Source: Mesostigma viride (Eukaryota; Streptophyta; Mesostigmatophyceae; Mesostigmatales; Mesostigmataceae). From it: a stretch of 64,000 nucleotides of DNA. Location of the stretch: contig RPFO01000579.1 in assembly GCA_009746045.1 (NCBI GenBank), forward strand, positions 682,160 through 746,159, given 5' to 3'. Under the pieces are notes generated by a model. The model did not search any database and was not told the DNA's origin. It saw nothing but the letters and a program-made list of their open reading frames with translations. Positions 1 to 10,658 of this stretch are shown here, one piece after another; the stretch's first letter is position 1; the number at the start of each line of letters is the position of its first letter. A program made the position numbers and the translations under genes.

Positions 1-304
1 GCTGTTCGTCGGTGCCATCACGGAGAATTTCGTCACCGCCAGCAAGGTCGGCTTCACGGCCGCCCTCGTTGATGACATCGAGACAGCGGGTGCAGCTGCA
101 CGTCCGCGTCGCATACCGCATCTTGTGGGAAGGGCCTCCTGGCGGGCAAAGTGTGCAGTTCTGATTGTTGCTCTTGTTGATAGGGCCGTTGCGGGATACC
201 ACGCGTGAATAAGCATCAGCCCGCTCCCTGGCCGTTGCATAATCCACTAATGGAGGCAGCGCAGACAAAAATTCTGCGTGCTGCCATTGCTCATGTTCGT
301 CCAT
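1..304 (-). CDS. 5' end of an unidentified gene with a Cys-rich putative zinc-binding motif (partial)
   Basis: An open frame starts at the ATG at 304-302, just after an in-frame TGA, and stays open to the window edge (101 codons). Residues 50-74 hold C50-x2-C53, H60, then C69-x-C71-x2-C74, with the basic stretch HKMRYATRTCSC between them. This spacing looks like a small zinc-binding module of the kind found at the N-terminus of some transposases and regulatory proteins, but I do not recognise the family. The preceding 45 residues are acidic to neutral (MDEHEQWQHAEFL). The gene could be a mobile-element gene or a host gene. The real start could lie in an upstream exon, since an acceptor could be hidden near the ATG. 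Confidence 0.4.
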   Translation of the reverse strand, partial: MDEHEQWQHAEFLSALPPLVDYATARERADAYSRVVSRNGPINKSNNQNCTLCPPGGPSHKMRYATRTCSCTRCLDVINEGGREADLAGGDEILRDGTDEQ

Positions 305-2761
305 CTCATAACATCAATGATGCATTTTGTACTGTAGGCTTTCCTATTCTAGCCCGCAAATGTCCCGACTGACAGCAATGCCATTAAAAAGCCAAAGCTA
401 CGGAGCTTCGTCGGTTCACTGGCGTCACAATCCGCTATTCTTAGTATTCAGGAAGGCTCGCACAACAGCAGCCATCGACGCGGCAAAAGGCCTTAAAGAG
501 TGCGCGATGAATTCATGAAATAATACAGAGGTACTCAAGTGTACCGGCCGCCATCTCGCCAGCTGCTTATTGCTTATTCTCTTATATTCTCTTTTCTTTC
601 AGTAAGGTAAAGGATCCTGAGTTCCTGACTGATCAAAGCCAGTCACGCAGGCTGGCCGGTCTGCAAGCAGGTTTGCTTATTCTTCTAGCTGACACAACAG
701 TGAAAAATTCCGCTTATGCTGCCCGATTTCACCTTTGGCGACTAGGGATTCGCCTTTGGCGACTGGGAACCCATTTCTTTGGCGACTCCGGCCTTCCCCT
801 CAAGGTTACCCACTCCTCGTTTTCTGCGTGTCTCATGAACGCCATTTTTTAAAGTGAACTGGCGTTAGTACAAGTGGAGTCGGCCAGTCGGGTCGCTCAG
901 TGCTGAATTCACAGCATGCATATCTGGCATTAGACCCTAGCCTCAATTGAAAAGGCCATGGCGTCCTTGTGTGGAGACGGTTCCGGCGATGCGCGAGGTA
1001 AACTACCTACAGTAGGTGATATATCCGTCCTTTAAAAAATCTTGGGATTTAGACAAGACCCTCAAACGCCTGCGGGACATAGGAGGAATGGATGCATCGC
1101 CCAGGCATCTTCCTTATTCCATTTTTATCAGGCGGAGCCAATTTTCGGAAGAACCGTTAGGTTCGCCAGAATTGGCGAAGCTTATAAGGCCGTACACGTG
1201 AGAAAACATAGGAATAGGGGATGAAAATCCGTCAATCCATCCATACATCCATCCATCCATCCATCCATCCACCGAATTTGTCCCGAATTTGCAAGCATAA
1301 GGGTGAGGTTCTTCCGAAAATTGGCTCCGCCGTAGAGTTTCAACGGGCAAGTTGCAAACACGCACGTTACTTGATATTGTATATTTCGGGATCCAAAAAG
1401 ACGTATACTGTACGGGCTTCGCGCCAGCCGCCAAGCCGCCAACGCTTGGCAAAGTATGAGGTACGCAGTATGAACTGCAGTATGTAGGTCAGGCTGTGAT
1501 GATGTCAGGGAGCGCTAAAAAGCCGGCTGAAGCTGCCGTGCGCGTGACGTACCGCGCGTACTGTTGCGCCACGCGTCATGTGTCAACGTAGTCAACGTCA
1601 TCCAATGCAGTGGGCAGGGAGGCAGGAAGATGACTGGCACTTAAATCTACCAGTACTCAAATCAGTCAAATGCATTATCGCTTTCGGTCAAGCATAATTA
1701 CGCCATCTCCCGATGAATAACAATTAGCATTGCATGGTGGCTGATTTGAAAAGCGTCGTCACTCGTCCGTCGTGACGAAATGAGCCAACAAGGGCAAGGT
1801 CAGGCGCTGCGATGGCAACTCGCGCCAGTGGACGGCGCGTACTGCAGGGGAGTGGCGACTGTATACACAAGCTTCAATCATGATTAATGAGACAAGACTA
1901 GCGCATAATGGATTTCGTATTGCTTTTTCGTAAGTTACTGCACGGCGTATGTATGCGAGTCAAACATCAGACTCAGACGGTCTACGCGACGGTGCCCACC
2001 TAATGTGGTGTTTGGCCACAGGACGCCACGGCGCCGTGGCCTGGAGCTGGGTGACCTTCTTGCAGGCCGCTTCGATAGGCTGTGATGACGGTTCGCTCCC
2101 AACACACCGCTTAATGAAGGTGGGGAAGTCTGACGGGCGCTCTATGCGAAGCAAGATATTGCCTGATGCCTAGAAAAGACTTGAAGGCGCCGGGTCTAAG
2201 ATCTGGATACGGAAAGTACGTTTTCGTGAGCGTGGCCCGCACTGTCACCAGTTTTTGTTACTTATGCCATTTCCAGAAACGTACAGCGTCGCTCTGCAAT
2301 GTTTAACCTCGTGTGGACGGCTATCTCGGCATGGGAACACTTTTCTGTGTATATCCACCATGTTTGCGTTGCTCCGTTTTCATCAGCCTTGTAATCTGAA
2401 CCATAAATGTCCTGTGAATTTGGCCTACTGAGGGTTCACTGCTACGTGTCGCCTGGCATGACCCGGGTTCCTTTTTTTGGTTTCTTTTTCCTTTCATTTT
2501 TTGGGTTTCTTTTGCTTTTGTTCTTTACCACTTGCACCCGTTCACCTTCCACTGATTTGATTGCCTGAGCTGGCCCTAGATCCTAGCAAACCGACCCCTT
2601 GTTGTCCTTTCAGACTTTGAAAAGCCGGCAATAATTCTGGCACACCTGTAAAACCCCTGCCCGTCGAGACGGCCTTCCCACTCCCTGACACCCCTCCCTC
2701 ACACCCTGTCCCTCCTCCTCTGCACTGCAACGTGGCACCATCTGATTGGTCGGCACTAGAC
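305..2761. other. No gene seen; short repeats and one perfect inverted repeat
   Basis: No open frame here has convincing composition or recognisable content. The stretch holds a triplicated motif around ttggcgact (728-790), a CATC microsatellite (about 1238-1272) and a perfect 25-bp inverted repeat at 1131-1155 and 1307-1331. The rest looks like unique intergenic DNA. Confidence 0.5.
1131..1331. repeat. Perfect 25-bp inverted repeat around a 151-bp spacer
   Basis: The arm at 1131-1155 begins ggcggagccaatttt. The arm at 1307-1331 is its exact reverse complement. The spacer carries a CATC microsatellite. This may be the ends of a small MITE or fold-back element, but I see no clear target-site duplication outside the arms. 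Confidence 0.6.
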
Positions 2762-3125
2762 CCCCCAATTAATTAATTAATTAATAGACACGTGACTGCG
2801 TCACGTGAGCATAAGTCCTCAGTGGGAGGGGAACATGGGATGGAATGGATGGTATAAGCTATCTAGGTCCTAGTTACAGGGGTGTGGGCACCGCGGCCCG
2901 AATCGCTATGAATGCCATACTTGGTCACACGCGGAGCCCCCACAGGCTTGGGGGTGGTCTCCTTCATCACTACTTGCCATATATCCTTGCGCACCATCTG
3001 CCTCCATATAACAGACAAACCAGGAGGCTGCCCGGGGGTGAGCCCGTCACGTCTAGTGTAGCACATGTCCATGCCGAGTCTATCACGAAAAGTCCACGGG
3101 TGGCGGCCCTGCGCGGCCGGGGGAC
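2762..3125 (-). mobile_element. 5'-truncated LINE copy (3' end only)
   Basis: The stretch is nearly identical to the 3' ends of the LINE copies at 59589 onward and, in reverse complement, up to 63356. On the minus strand it holds the C-terminal coding remnant, then the 3' UTR with the hairpin CACGTGAC-GCA-GTCACGTG (plus-strand positions about 2790-2809), and ends in an (AATT)n tail at about 2766-2785. The copy is broken off at about 3125 within the C-terminal region. Confidence 0.85.
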
Positions 3126-3550
3126 CCCCCAAACAGGCTGTCAAAACGCAAAAAGCCCCCGCCTCACCCTGTTTTGGGTGACGACGAGGGCTCTCTGTGT
3201 CCGGATTCCAGCAGAAGGGGCCCGTGTCCAGCCAAACGGGACACCGGCCCCAGTGTCTGCAAAGGGTCTGGACCTTGGCCAAAGTGGCAAGGGTCTCGGG
3301 AAGCCACCAAACTTGAGCACTGTGCACCCACTCGCGGCTCGCGGCCCTTCCCGACCGCAGCGGCGTGGATACGTGACGAACCCGTTTTTTCCCCACCCAC
3401 TATCCACCTTAATCGTCGGCCCACCCGCCCTTGCCGCCCGATGAAGGCAGATTTAGACCGTTTTTGACGTTCCAACGAGTGGCGTCGAGAAACCCTTCTC
3501 GTTGGGCGCCATTCGGGGCATGCCTAGAGACACGGGTGCCGACAAGTGCC

Positions 3551-3733
3551 GGCGGATGGTCACTTTTGGATAGTGGTCTTTTTTTTACACCAAAAGGAAA
3601 TTTATTTTATGGTAGTGCAAAATGAAAAGGACTTAGCCGTATACAGCATACACCTGTACGCATGCATCACCTCCACAGAAATAAACTTGGAGACGGGGTT
3701 CAAAAAGACGCACTATCCAAAAGTGACTATCCA
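3551..3733. mobile_element. MITE with about 30-bp terminal inverted repeats and 9-bp TSD
   Basis: The left end (3554-3586) and right end (3702-3732) are inverted copies sharing the core gtcacttttggatagtg and a T/A run. The 9-bp direct repeat ACAAGTGCC flanks the element at 3542-3550 and 3734-3742. There is no coding capacity. A 9-bp duplication suits Mutator-like elements (inference). Other tggatag motifs at 3398, 3811 and 3877 hint at relatives or nesting. Confidence 0.7.
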
Positions 3734-3742
3734 ACAAGTGCC

Positions 3743-4699
3743 ATCGATAACCTCACCGCGACAGGTGCCAGTAGCGCCACCCTCTGAAACGCACGTGCCG
3801 GGTCGCGACAGTGGATAGGCAAAAAGGGCGTTTTTTTACCGTTGACCTGCGAGAAGCCCGTGCCGGCCAGGGAAGTTGGATAGGCACGCGCCAAAATTCA
3901 GCATCCAAGCCGGCGACTCCTGCCCACCTGCCCACCTGCCCACGCGACGTGCACCGCTGCCAACTGCTGCCAACTGTCAACCAGCACGGGGGGCAACACG
4001 CGCGGAGCCTAGCCAAGTCCAGCGTCGACTCTGTTGGGGCCGGGGGGATACCGGTAACCGTGGGAGCTCAAACTAGCTACAAGCTGCTAGGTGTGGGTGG
4101 GTTATGGCTGCGTGTAGACCTTTTGCAGGGCCTAGTTCCCTGTTCCCTGGCGTCGCTGTTTCCTGGAACAGGGCGGCTGGCCCAAGATGTGACAGGGGAT
4201 GCCTGAATCATTTCGACGGATCCGATTGAGCACCCTGTGGCATCAGGGAAGGGGGGGGGTCTCTGCCCCCCTGCCCGTTGCGCACATTCAGGGATTAAAA
4301 ACACTCCGGTGCTCTGTGACTCCCCACCGGGAGCACGTGTTTAATTAATTAATTGAACGTCGGATCGATCGCGTATGCACGATCGAGAGACAACCAGCAC
4401 AGGCCAATTAGATCTGGAAGATTCGGACAATGGCAATGTGTAGTATGGCATGTAGCCTGCAATTTCCCAGCGCCAGAAAGCGTGTGTGTGCATGCCCGGG
4501 TAAATCAATGTGACAGCCATGCATGCCTGTCATATGGTGGTTGATAGGAAGGAACATCCAGAACACATGGAGTTGTGGTACTCATGGAAAGGGACGCGCT
4601 GAATTCATCAAGCATACAGAAAAACTCATCCAAGCATACAAGGTGTGCTTTACTGCGAACTTGTGACTGTAGGTTCACACACATATTGCATCAGCCTAG
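3743..4699. other. Intergenic stretch, no gene seen
   Basis: No supported coding region. It holds a short inverted repeat (ccctgttcc / ggaacaggg, about 4138-4173) and a short TTAA run after a cacgtg core (about 4335-4354), which may be a relic LINE tail. The last part is the 3' flank of the minus-strand gene ending at 4700. Confidence 0.4.
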
Positions 4700-7600
4700 T
4701 TACAGGAGAGACTCCTGCTCATCAGACGGGAACAGCCCCGTCCCTGGCCCAGTCATGTTAGACTGCGACCTGCTCGCACCGTCCTGCCACCCCGGAGCTG
4801 GGACAGCCTCTCCAAAGGGAGGCTGGCTGGGATCGCCCACATCCGCCCATCCCACCAAAGGAGTTGGTTTCTCGCCCACCTGGCCACCCAGCACATGGCC
4901 TCCTGTGCCCATCTCTAGGGAAACCACGCTCCCGCTGGTAGGGGCACCCCATGCCGTGCTGTCAAAGATTCCTTGACCGGCACTCCCCGCCATTGCTGGC
5001 GATTGGTTCAATGGGAAAGGGTCCACTGAAGGCATCGGGGGCTGGTCCGTAGAAAAAGCTGGCGGCACACCGACACTAGTAGCAGCATTGGTGCCGTCGC
5101 CAGCAGAAACCATGGATGGGAATGACGGCGGCGAAGGCAGCATGTCAGCAAAGTCTTCTGGGGTCGCCTCGGCTGACGTGGCCCCAGCAGCTTGTTCTCT
5201 AGTCCCGGCCGTCTCACCGGCATTGTAGAGATAGGCAGGAGCAGAGCCAGTGTCAAAGGCAGGGGCAGAGCCAAATCCAGAGGCAGACTCAAAGCCAGGA
5301 GTAGGGTCAAAGCCACGGGCAGGGTCAACGCCAGGGGTACTGTCTAAGCCCGAGTTAAACGCAGGGGCAGAGGGAGAGATAAGAGCAGGGCCAGCGTCGA
5401 CGGTGGGCCTAGTGGCGGGCGTCGACGCAGAGTAGGACATGGAAGCAGAGGGGGTGAAGTAAGCGGAGCTGTCCCCGATGGCGGCTACGGGGGTGCCGAC
5501 CGGGGTGACAAAAGGGGCAGATACGGGGGCTGTGGGTGGGGCTGATACGGGGGCAGCAATGGGGGCTGAAAAAGGGGCAGTAGCGGCTTGAACCGTGCCA
5601 CCTGTAGCGGCCGCACCGATAGCAGCATTGCCACCAATACAAGTAGCGCCAGGAGCAGCAGTACTGCCGGCAGGAGCAGCGGCAGCGGCAGCAGCAGCAG
5701 TAGTAGTAGCGGCATCATCAATGAGCACCGCAGCGATGGCCTGCGTGAGCCGGACCAGGTCCTCCTCAGCGACGCCGCAGGGGCCCAGGACGCTCTCGGT
5801 GGCCCTGCGCAGCGCGTCCGCCATAGAACCATTGTCTGCCATTGAGCGAGAGCCAGAACTGCGGAATTCGACCCCTTCAAAGCCAGGCCCAGGCCAGTGT
5901 TGAGCAGAACCACTGTGCGATGATGAGGGCGGGTGCGGTTGACCAGGGTAATGTGAGGATGGGAGTGGGGGCGGGTAGGGAGCAGTAGGCGCCGTGGCTA
6001 AGCTCTGCCGCAGCTCCGCGATTAGCTTCTCCGCTTGCTCCAATCGTTGACGTGCCGCGCAGGCTTCTTTGTGGGCTGACTCAGCCCGCCTGTTTTCCTG
6101 CAGGGTGCATACGGGTGCCAGGTGGCGCAAGATTACAGGAGGCACTTACGCGATTTTTCAGTCGAGTGAAGAAGGATACCAAGTGATCAGTAATGCTGGC
6201 ACTTCCATGGCGTCAACTGGTCTCTGCGTACTCTAGATTTGTGAGACGCTCAAGTGAATGATACAAATGAAAATGTGCCGTAAAATATCGTCGAAGCAGG
6301 CAGTAATTGAAACCATCTACTAGAGCTATGAAATATGTGTACTACGTAGTTACATGAAATAGAGCTATGAAATATGTGTACTTCGTTGTGTAGTATGCTA
6401 CTAAACAATATGCCTGCATCAAACACACGCGTTCTGGCCTGCGCTGGTTGTCTCTTTGATAATCAAACATATGTCATTGCAAATTGCTGGGGCTAATTTG
6501 AAGGAGACAATACCCACCACCCCGCACATCATATCAAATGAGAACAATACATTTACTGAAGGAGAAAAATGAAAGAACCCACTGATACACGCGACCACAC
6601 AAACACCACACAGCGACATCCAACGCATGAAAGTTATACCAAGCACAATATGTAAAAAACTACCTGGTCCAGCGCCACCACAGCGCGGTCCCGGTCCCTT
6701 CGCAGCGCCTCCACCTCCGCCTCCAACCGCGCGACGTCCATGCGGTTCCCCCGGAGCGCCACCGCAGCCGCCTCCTCTATCCCTCTGGCCTTCCTGTCTG
6801 CGTCCCCCGCCTTCCTCTCCATCTCGACCACTCTCCGCTCCGCCTCAGCGGACTTCCTTTCCAACTCAGCGACCTTTCTCTCGGCATCGGCCGCCCTCTT
6901 CTCCGCGGACGCAAGCTTCCTTTCGGCGTCGGCGAGTAATGCTCGCGTCTGGCGGGAATCGGAGACAGCGGCCTCACGCTGCGCATGTGCCGCTGCCACC
7001 GCCGCCACATCACCCCCACCGCCAACCCCAGTAGCACCACCACCAGCCCCGCCAGAGGCAACAGCACCAGCGGACCCGCCTACGGCCGCCTGCCGCTTCT
7101 CCTGGAGGGAGAGCCGCTCCTCCATTTCTCGGCACGCCCGCGCGCACCGGTCGGCAACGGCGGCTGCGTCGTGGGCCGCGTTGCGTGCAGCAGCTGCTAC
7201 TGCCTGCGCGTCCTTCAGCTCCTGGTCGCGGCGGGAGAGGAGCGCCAGAAGGGCCTCTTGGCTGGGTAGCGGGTTGCCGGCCTGCATCGACATCAATGGG
7301 ATACACGAATAAGACGCAGCAGCATGAGCAGAATGCATGAACAAGTTGCTATCGAAATCAGCACTAGGCCGAACAGCATGCGTGCATCAATAGCATGCAG
7401 CACTGTGGACGGCATGGACAGCGGTCAGCATCACTATACATTTGGCACCATGGATTGCCAGTATTCGTCCACCCCCCAAATGCTTGATGGCAGTAAGCCA
7501 TTGACCTTAGTTTCACACTACATTCACACTACCTAGTCGTGTGAATCTAAGGTCATCAAAAACTTCATCACACGCTGGAGAACCAATGACCACATGAGCT

Positions 7601-8686
7601 CGTTACGCCCAGTTCTCGTGCCATGTGCAAGTCCTCACTCCTTCCTACCAGCATGGCTGCCCTTCCCCGCGGAGGCTTCTTTGGCCGAACAAAAGCTTGC
7701 CGCGAGCAGAAAAGAGACACCCATTGGAAAATTGAGACCCAAGAAACCCTCGACAACCACCTCTTAACCTTCCCCTTTTCCCCCTCCCCCCTTCAGGTTT
7801 CCCACCCTTCAGTTCCAAACAAGATAGATTAGATATCCATCCCCCCCGAGATACCGCCTGCCCCATCTAAAAATATGCACCAGAATGAAGACACAGAGAC
7901 ACCAAAAGACATGTCTATCTGGCGATGCATTCACACGACAACTTGAAGCACTACCAACAGCACCACACACAGACACACAACCACCCACACACCACCCGTG
8001 CACATCCAACCTCAACATGTACACGCGAGTGCAGCCACACACAGCCAATGACAACAATAACCCACCGCATCGAGAGCTCCCTGCACGGGCGTGGCTGACC
8101 CCGTGGATGACGGTGAGGTCAGATTCGCGGCGTCCTCCGCGCCTGCCAACGGACTTCTCCCATCCACGCTTGTTGAGGAACTTCTGGCATCCCCGTGCCT
8201 GTCCACCGCATCCCTTGTCGCCCCTGCCGCCGCCGCCGCTGTCGCTGCCCCGGCTGCCGCAGCCAATGATGAGGAAGAGGAGGACGCGGAGGATGACGAG
8301 GAGGAGGATGCGGAGCGGGCACCCATGAGCGCCGCGGTGATCAGAGCCTGCCTCGCCTCCTCGGTGAGGTCATTGCTCACCTCCCCGGAGGACACCGAGG
8401 AGGGCGGCGAGGTTTTCCTGGCGACTTGGTGGCTGGGTTGAGCGGAGGCGGAAGAAGGGGGCGGTTCTGAAGACTGGCCGTGTGAGCCGGAAGCATGGGG
8501 CCCCCGTTGGGGGTCGGCTTTTTGAGAGGTCACGGTGGAGTAAGGCGGGGGCTGTGGTGCAGCGTTGGCGTGACCGGAGAGTACGCGACCTAATACCTGC
8601 GGGTGGACCGGGCGCTGTGGGGGGAAAGGGCGCTGCGGCGGCGGCTGCCCCTTGAGTGCTGCGACCGCGACCTCATGTTTGCCCAT
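4700..8686 (-). CDS. Coiled-coil, Ala/Pro/Thr-rich protein of unknown function (3 exons, 878 aa)
   Basis: The exons (minus) are 8686-8066, 7281-6664 and 6097-4700. They total 2637 nt, all introns are phase 0, and the borders are GCG|GTGGGT, ATGCAG|GCC, GACCAG|GTAGTT and CTGCAG|GAA. The start is MGKHEVAVAALKG. Residues 1-207 are Pro/Ser-rich with a short helical stretch (NDLTEEARQALITAALMG) and poly-Ser and poly-Ala. Residues 208-413 are a long charged coiled coil with heptad-like AERK repeats, continuing into exon 3 (ENRRAESAHKEACAARQRLE). The rest is low complexity (poly-Ala, TPV/SAP, and imperfect GF-x-P repeats) apart from one ordered patch (DALRRATESVLGPCGVAEED). I do not recognise a family. 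A structural or scaffold role is only a guess. The start lies about 30 bp from a giant purine tract, so a 5' UTR exon may exist beyond it. Confidence 0.62.
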
Positions 8687-8754
8687 GATGGACACTACCG
8701 CCCTGGGGGGGAGGGGGGGGCAACAGGGGCCAGAGGGATAGAGGGAAAGAAGGG

Positions 8755-10658
8755 GGGGGGGCAAGGAGGGAGGGGGGGGAGGAGCAAGGAGAAAGAGGGA
8801 AAGAGGGAAAGAGGGAAAGAGGGAAAGAGGGAAAGAGGGAAAGAGGGAAAGAGGGAAAGAGGGAAAGAGGGAAGGAGGGAAGGAGGGAAGGAGGGAAGGA
8901 GGGAAGGAGGGAAGGAGGGAAGGAGGGAAGGAGGGAAGGAGGGAAGGAGGGAAGGAGGGAAGGAGGGAAGGAGGGAAGGAGGGAAGGAGGGAAGGAGGGA
9001 AGGAGGGAAGGAGGGAAGGAGGGAAGGAGGGAAGGAGGGAAGGAGGGAAGGAGGGAAGGAGGAGGGAAGGAGGGAAGGAGGGAAGGAGGGAAGGAGGGAA
9101 GGAGGGAAGGAGGGAAGGAGGGAAGGAGGGAAGGAGGGAAGGAGGGAAGGAGGGAAGGAGGGAAGGAGGGAAGGAGGGAAGGAGGGAAGGAGGGAAGGAG
9201 GGAAGGAGGGAAGGAGGGAAGGAAGGAGGGAAGGAGGGAAGGAGGGAAGGAGGGAAGGAGGGAAGGAGGGAAGGAGGGAAGGAGGGAAGGAGGGAAGGAG
9301 GGAAGGAGGGAAGGAGGGAAGGAGGGAAGGAGGGAAGGAGGGAAGGAGGGAAGGAGGGAAGGAGGGAAGGAGGGAAGGAGGGAAGGAGGGAAGGAGGGAA
9401 GGAGGGAAGGAGGGAAGGAGGGAAGGAGGGAAGGAGGGAAGGAGGGAAGGAGGGAAGGAGGGAAGGAGGGAAGGAGGGAAGGAGGGAAGGAGGGAAGGAG
9501 GGAAGGAGGGAAGGAGGGAAGGAGGGAAGGAGGGAAGGAGGGAAGGAGGGAAGGAGGGAAGGAGGGAAGGAGGGAAGGAGGGAAGGAGGGAAGGAGGGAA
9601 GGAGGGAAGGAGGGAAGGAGGGAAGGAGGGAAGGAGGGAAGGAGGGAAGGAGGGAAGGAGGGAAGGAGGGAAGGAGGGAAGGAGGGAAGGAGGGAAGGAG
9701 GGAAGGAGGGAAGGAGGGAAGGAGGGAAGGAGGGAAGGAGGGAAGGAGGGAAGGAGGGAAGAGGGAAGGAGGGAAGGAGGGAAGGAGGGAAGGAGGGAAG
9801 GAGGGAAGGAGGGAAGGAGGGAAGGAGGGAAGGAGGGAAGGAGGGAAGGAGGGAAGGAGGGAAGGAGGGAAGGAGGGAAGGAGGGAAGGAGGGAAGGAGG
9901 GAAGGAGGGAAGGAGGGAAGGAGGGAAGGAGGGAAGGAGGGAAGGAGGGAAGGAGGGAAGGAGGGAAGGAGGGAAGGAGGGAAGGAGGGAAGGAGGGAAG
10001 GAGGGAAGGAGGGAAGGAGGGAAGGAGGGAAGGAGGGAAGGAGGGAAGGAGGGAAGGAGGGAAGGAGGGAAGGAGGGAAGGAGGGAAGGAGGGAAGGAGG
10101 GAAGGAGGGAAGGAGGGAAGGAGGGAAGGGGGAAGGAGGGAAGGGGAAGGAGGGAAGGAGGGAAGGAGGGAAGGAGGGAAGGAGGGAAGGAGGGAAGGAG
10201 GGAAGGAGGGAAGGAGGGAAGGAGGGAAGGAGGGAAGGAGGGAAGGAGGGAAGGAGGGAAGGAGGGAAGGAGGGAAGGAGGGAAGGAGGGAAGGAGGGAA
10301 GGAGGGAAGGAGGGAAGGAGGGAAGGAGGGAAGGAGGGAAGGAGGGAAGGAGGGAAGGAGGGAAGGAGGGAAGGAGGGAAAGAGGGAAAGAGGGAAAGAG
10401 GGAAAGAGGGAAAGAGGGAAAGAGGGAAAGAGGGAAAGAGGGAAAGAGGGAAAGAGGGAAAGAGGGAAAGAGGGAAAGAGGGAAAGAGGAAAGAGGGAAA
10501 GAGGGAAAGAGGGAAGAGGGAAAGAGGGAAAGAGGGAAAGAGGGAAAGAGGGAAAGAGGGAAAGAGGGAAAGAGGGAAAGAGGGAAAGAGGGAAAGAGGG
10601 AAAGAGGGAAAGAGGGAAAGAGGGAAAGAGGGAAAGAGGGAAAGAGGGAAAGAGGGGG
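8755..10658. repeat. 1.9-kb pure homopurine microsatellite, GGGAAGGA core flanked by GGGAAAGA
   Basis: The plus strand is almost entirely G and A. A central block of the 8-mer GGGAAGGA (about 8870-10376) is flanked on both sides by GGGAAAGA blocks (about 8785-8868 and 10377-10655), with a few one- to four-base slips. Long open frames run through it in several frames because the unit has no stops; they are not genes. The tract lies directly 5' of the gene starting at 8686 and could affect its transcription through triplex or G-rich structures (inference). Confidence 0.97.

Noticed and set aside
2845-3475. Frames of 88-199 codons on both strands near 3 kb
   Set aside because: Most of the stretch is a 5'-truncated LINE 3' end, and the rest shows no recognisable protein.
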